Below are positions 5,092-5,440 of a stretch of 5,440 nt of DNA, piece after piece. Source of the stretch: Acidobacteriota bacterium (lineage in GTDB: Bacteria; Acidobacteriota; Vicinamibacteria; Vicinamibacterales; UBA8438); the NCBI GenBank assembly GCA_011523485.1, contig WTGR01000015.1, forward strand, positions 1-5,440, in the 5' to 3' direction. The translations under genes were made by a program, and so were the position numbers. The first letter of the stretch is position 1. Each line of letters opens with the position of its first letter. The notes under the pieces were generated by a model, which was not told the origin of the DNA, searched no databases, and saw only the letters and a program-made list of their open reading frames with translations.

Positions 5092-5440
5092 GTGAGGCGC
5101 ATCCCCGACATCTACGCCGAGAAGCGCGCCGCCGGCCGCCCCGTCATCTCCATCGAGTTCTTCCCACCGAAGACGCCGCGGGGAGACGAGAGCCTGTTCC
5201 AGCGGGTGCTGCCGCGCCTGGCCGAAGCACGGCCCGACTTCTGCTCGGTCACCTACGGCGCCGGCGGCGGCGGCACGCGCACGAAGACGCTGCGGATCGT
5301 GGACCGCATGCAGCGCGAGCACGGCCTGACCGCGATGGCGCACGTCACCTGCGTCAGCTTCACACGGGCAGAGATGAACGGCTTCCTCGACGAGGCGGCC
5401 GGGCTCGGCATCGAGAACATCCTGGCCCTGCGCGGCGACC
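5092..5440 (+). CDS. metF: Methylenetetrahydrofolate reductase, N-terminal part
   Basis: The first 116 residues of the FAD-dependent enzyme that reduces 5,10-methylenetetrahydrofolate to 5-methyltetrahydrofolate, the methyl donor for methionine synthesis. A basic lead (RRIPDIYAEKRAAGRP, residues 2-17) precedes the first barrel strand VISIEFFPPKT (18-28). Its Glu22 corresponds to the catalytic Glu28 of the E. coli enzyme. Next are FCSVTYGAGGGGTRTKT (50-66), with the TYGA flavin region, then MAHVTC (82-87) and ENILALRGD (108-116). The Asp of LRGD, equivalent to E. coli Asp120, is the last complete codon before the window ends. The GTG start at 5092 gives the expected N-terminal length; no nearer ATG lies upstream of the EFFPP strand. 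The gene diverges from the OPT operon, and no metE, metH or S-adenosylmethionine riboswitch is visible in the 115 bases between them. Confidence 0.96.
   Translation, partial: MRRIPDIYAEKRAAGRPVISIEFFPPKTPRGDESLFQRVLPRLAEARPDFCSVTYGAGGGGTRTKTLRIVDRMQREHGLTAMAHVTCVSFTRAEMNGFLDEAAGLGIENILALRGD

Overview
The window is a dense, GC-rich stretch of bacterial chromosome. Hand counts of single 60-base lines give about 72% GC inside the transporter gene and about 61% across 2221-2640. High GC, an NfeD/paraslipin pair, an OPT peptide transporter coupled to a PqqD-like protein and a BrnT-type toxin fit a high-GC lineage such as Acidobacteriota (Vicinamibacteria-like). That placement is inference from gene mix and codon style; no taxonomic marker is present.

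Layout, left to right. Minus strand 1-890 holds a two-gene operon: a short NfeD-family membrane protein, then a paraslipin/stomatin-like SPFH protein cut by the left edge. A divergent intergenic region (891-1040) separates it from a plus-strand GlpQ-type glycerophosphodiester phosphodiesterase with a signal peptide (1041-1979). Next comes a scrappy, lower-GC patch (1980-2645). It holds a small plus-strand ORF resembling the C-terminal tail of a Phd-like antitoxin, converging on a minus-strand BrnT toxin with an overlapping antitoxin gene. That antitoxin keeps the usual N-terminal segment but lacks the ribbon-helix-helix domain. Upstream on the same strand are a PqqD-family protein (2665-3009) and a large OPT-family oligopeptide transporter (3006-4976), whose stop overlaps the PqqD start by four bases. 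A second divergent region (4977-5091) leads to metF on the plus strand, cut by the right edge.

How the parts relate. NfeD and paraslipin are a known membrane-microdomain pair. GlpQ and MetF look like solitary housekeeping genes. OPT and PqqD-like are translationally coupled, suggesting a shared role in handling a peptide, although no maturase is visible here. The toxin-antitoxin patch looks like an accessory insertion that has partly decayed. I see no RNA genes, CRISPR array, insertion sequence or convincing intrinsic terminator. The most unusual points are the antitoxin without its DNA-binding domain and the OPT/PqqD coupling. I found no clear evidence of a wholly new system.
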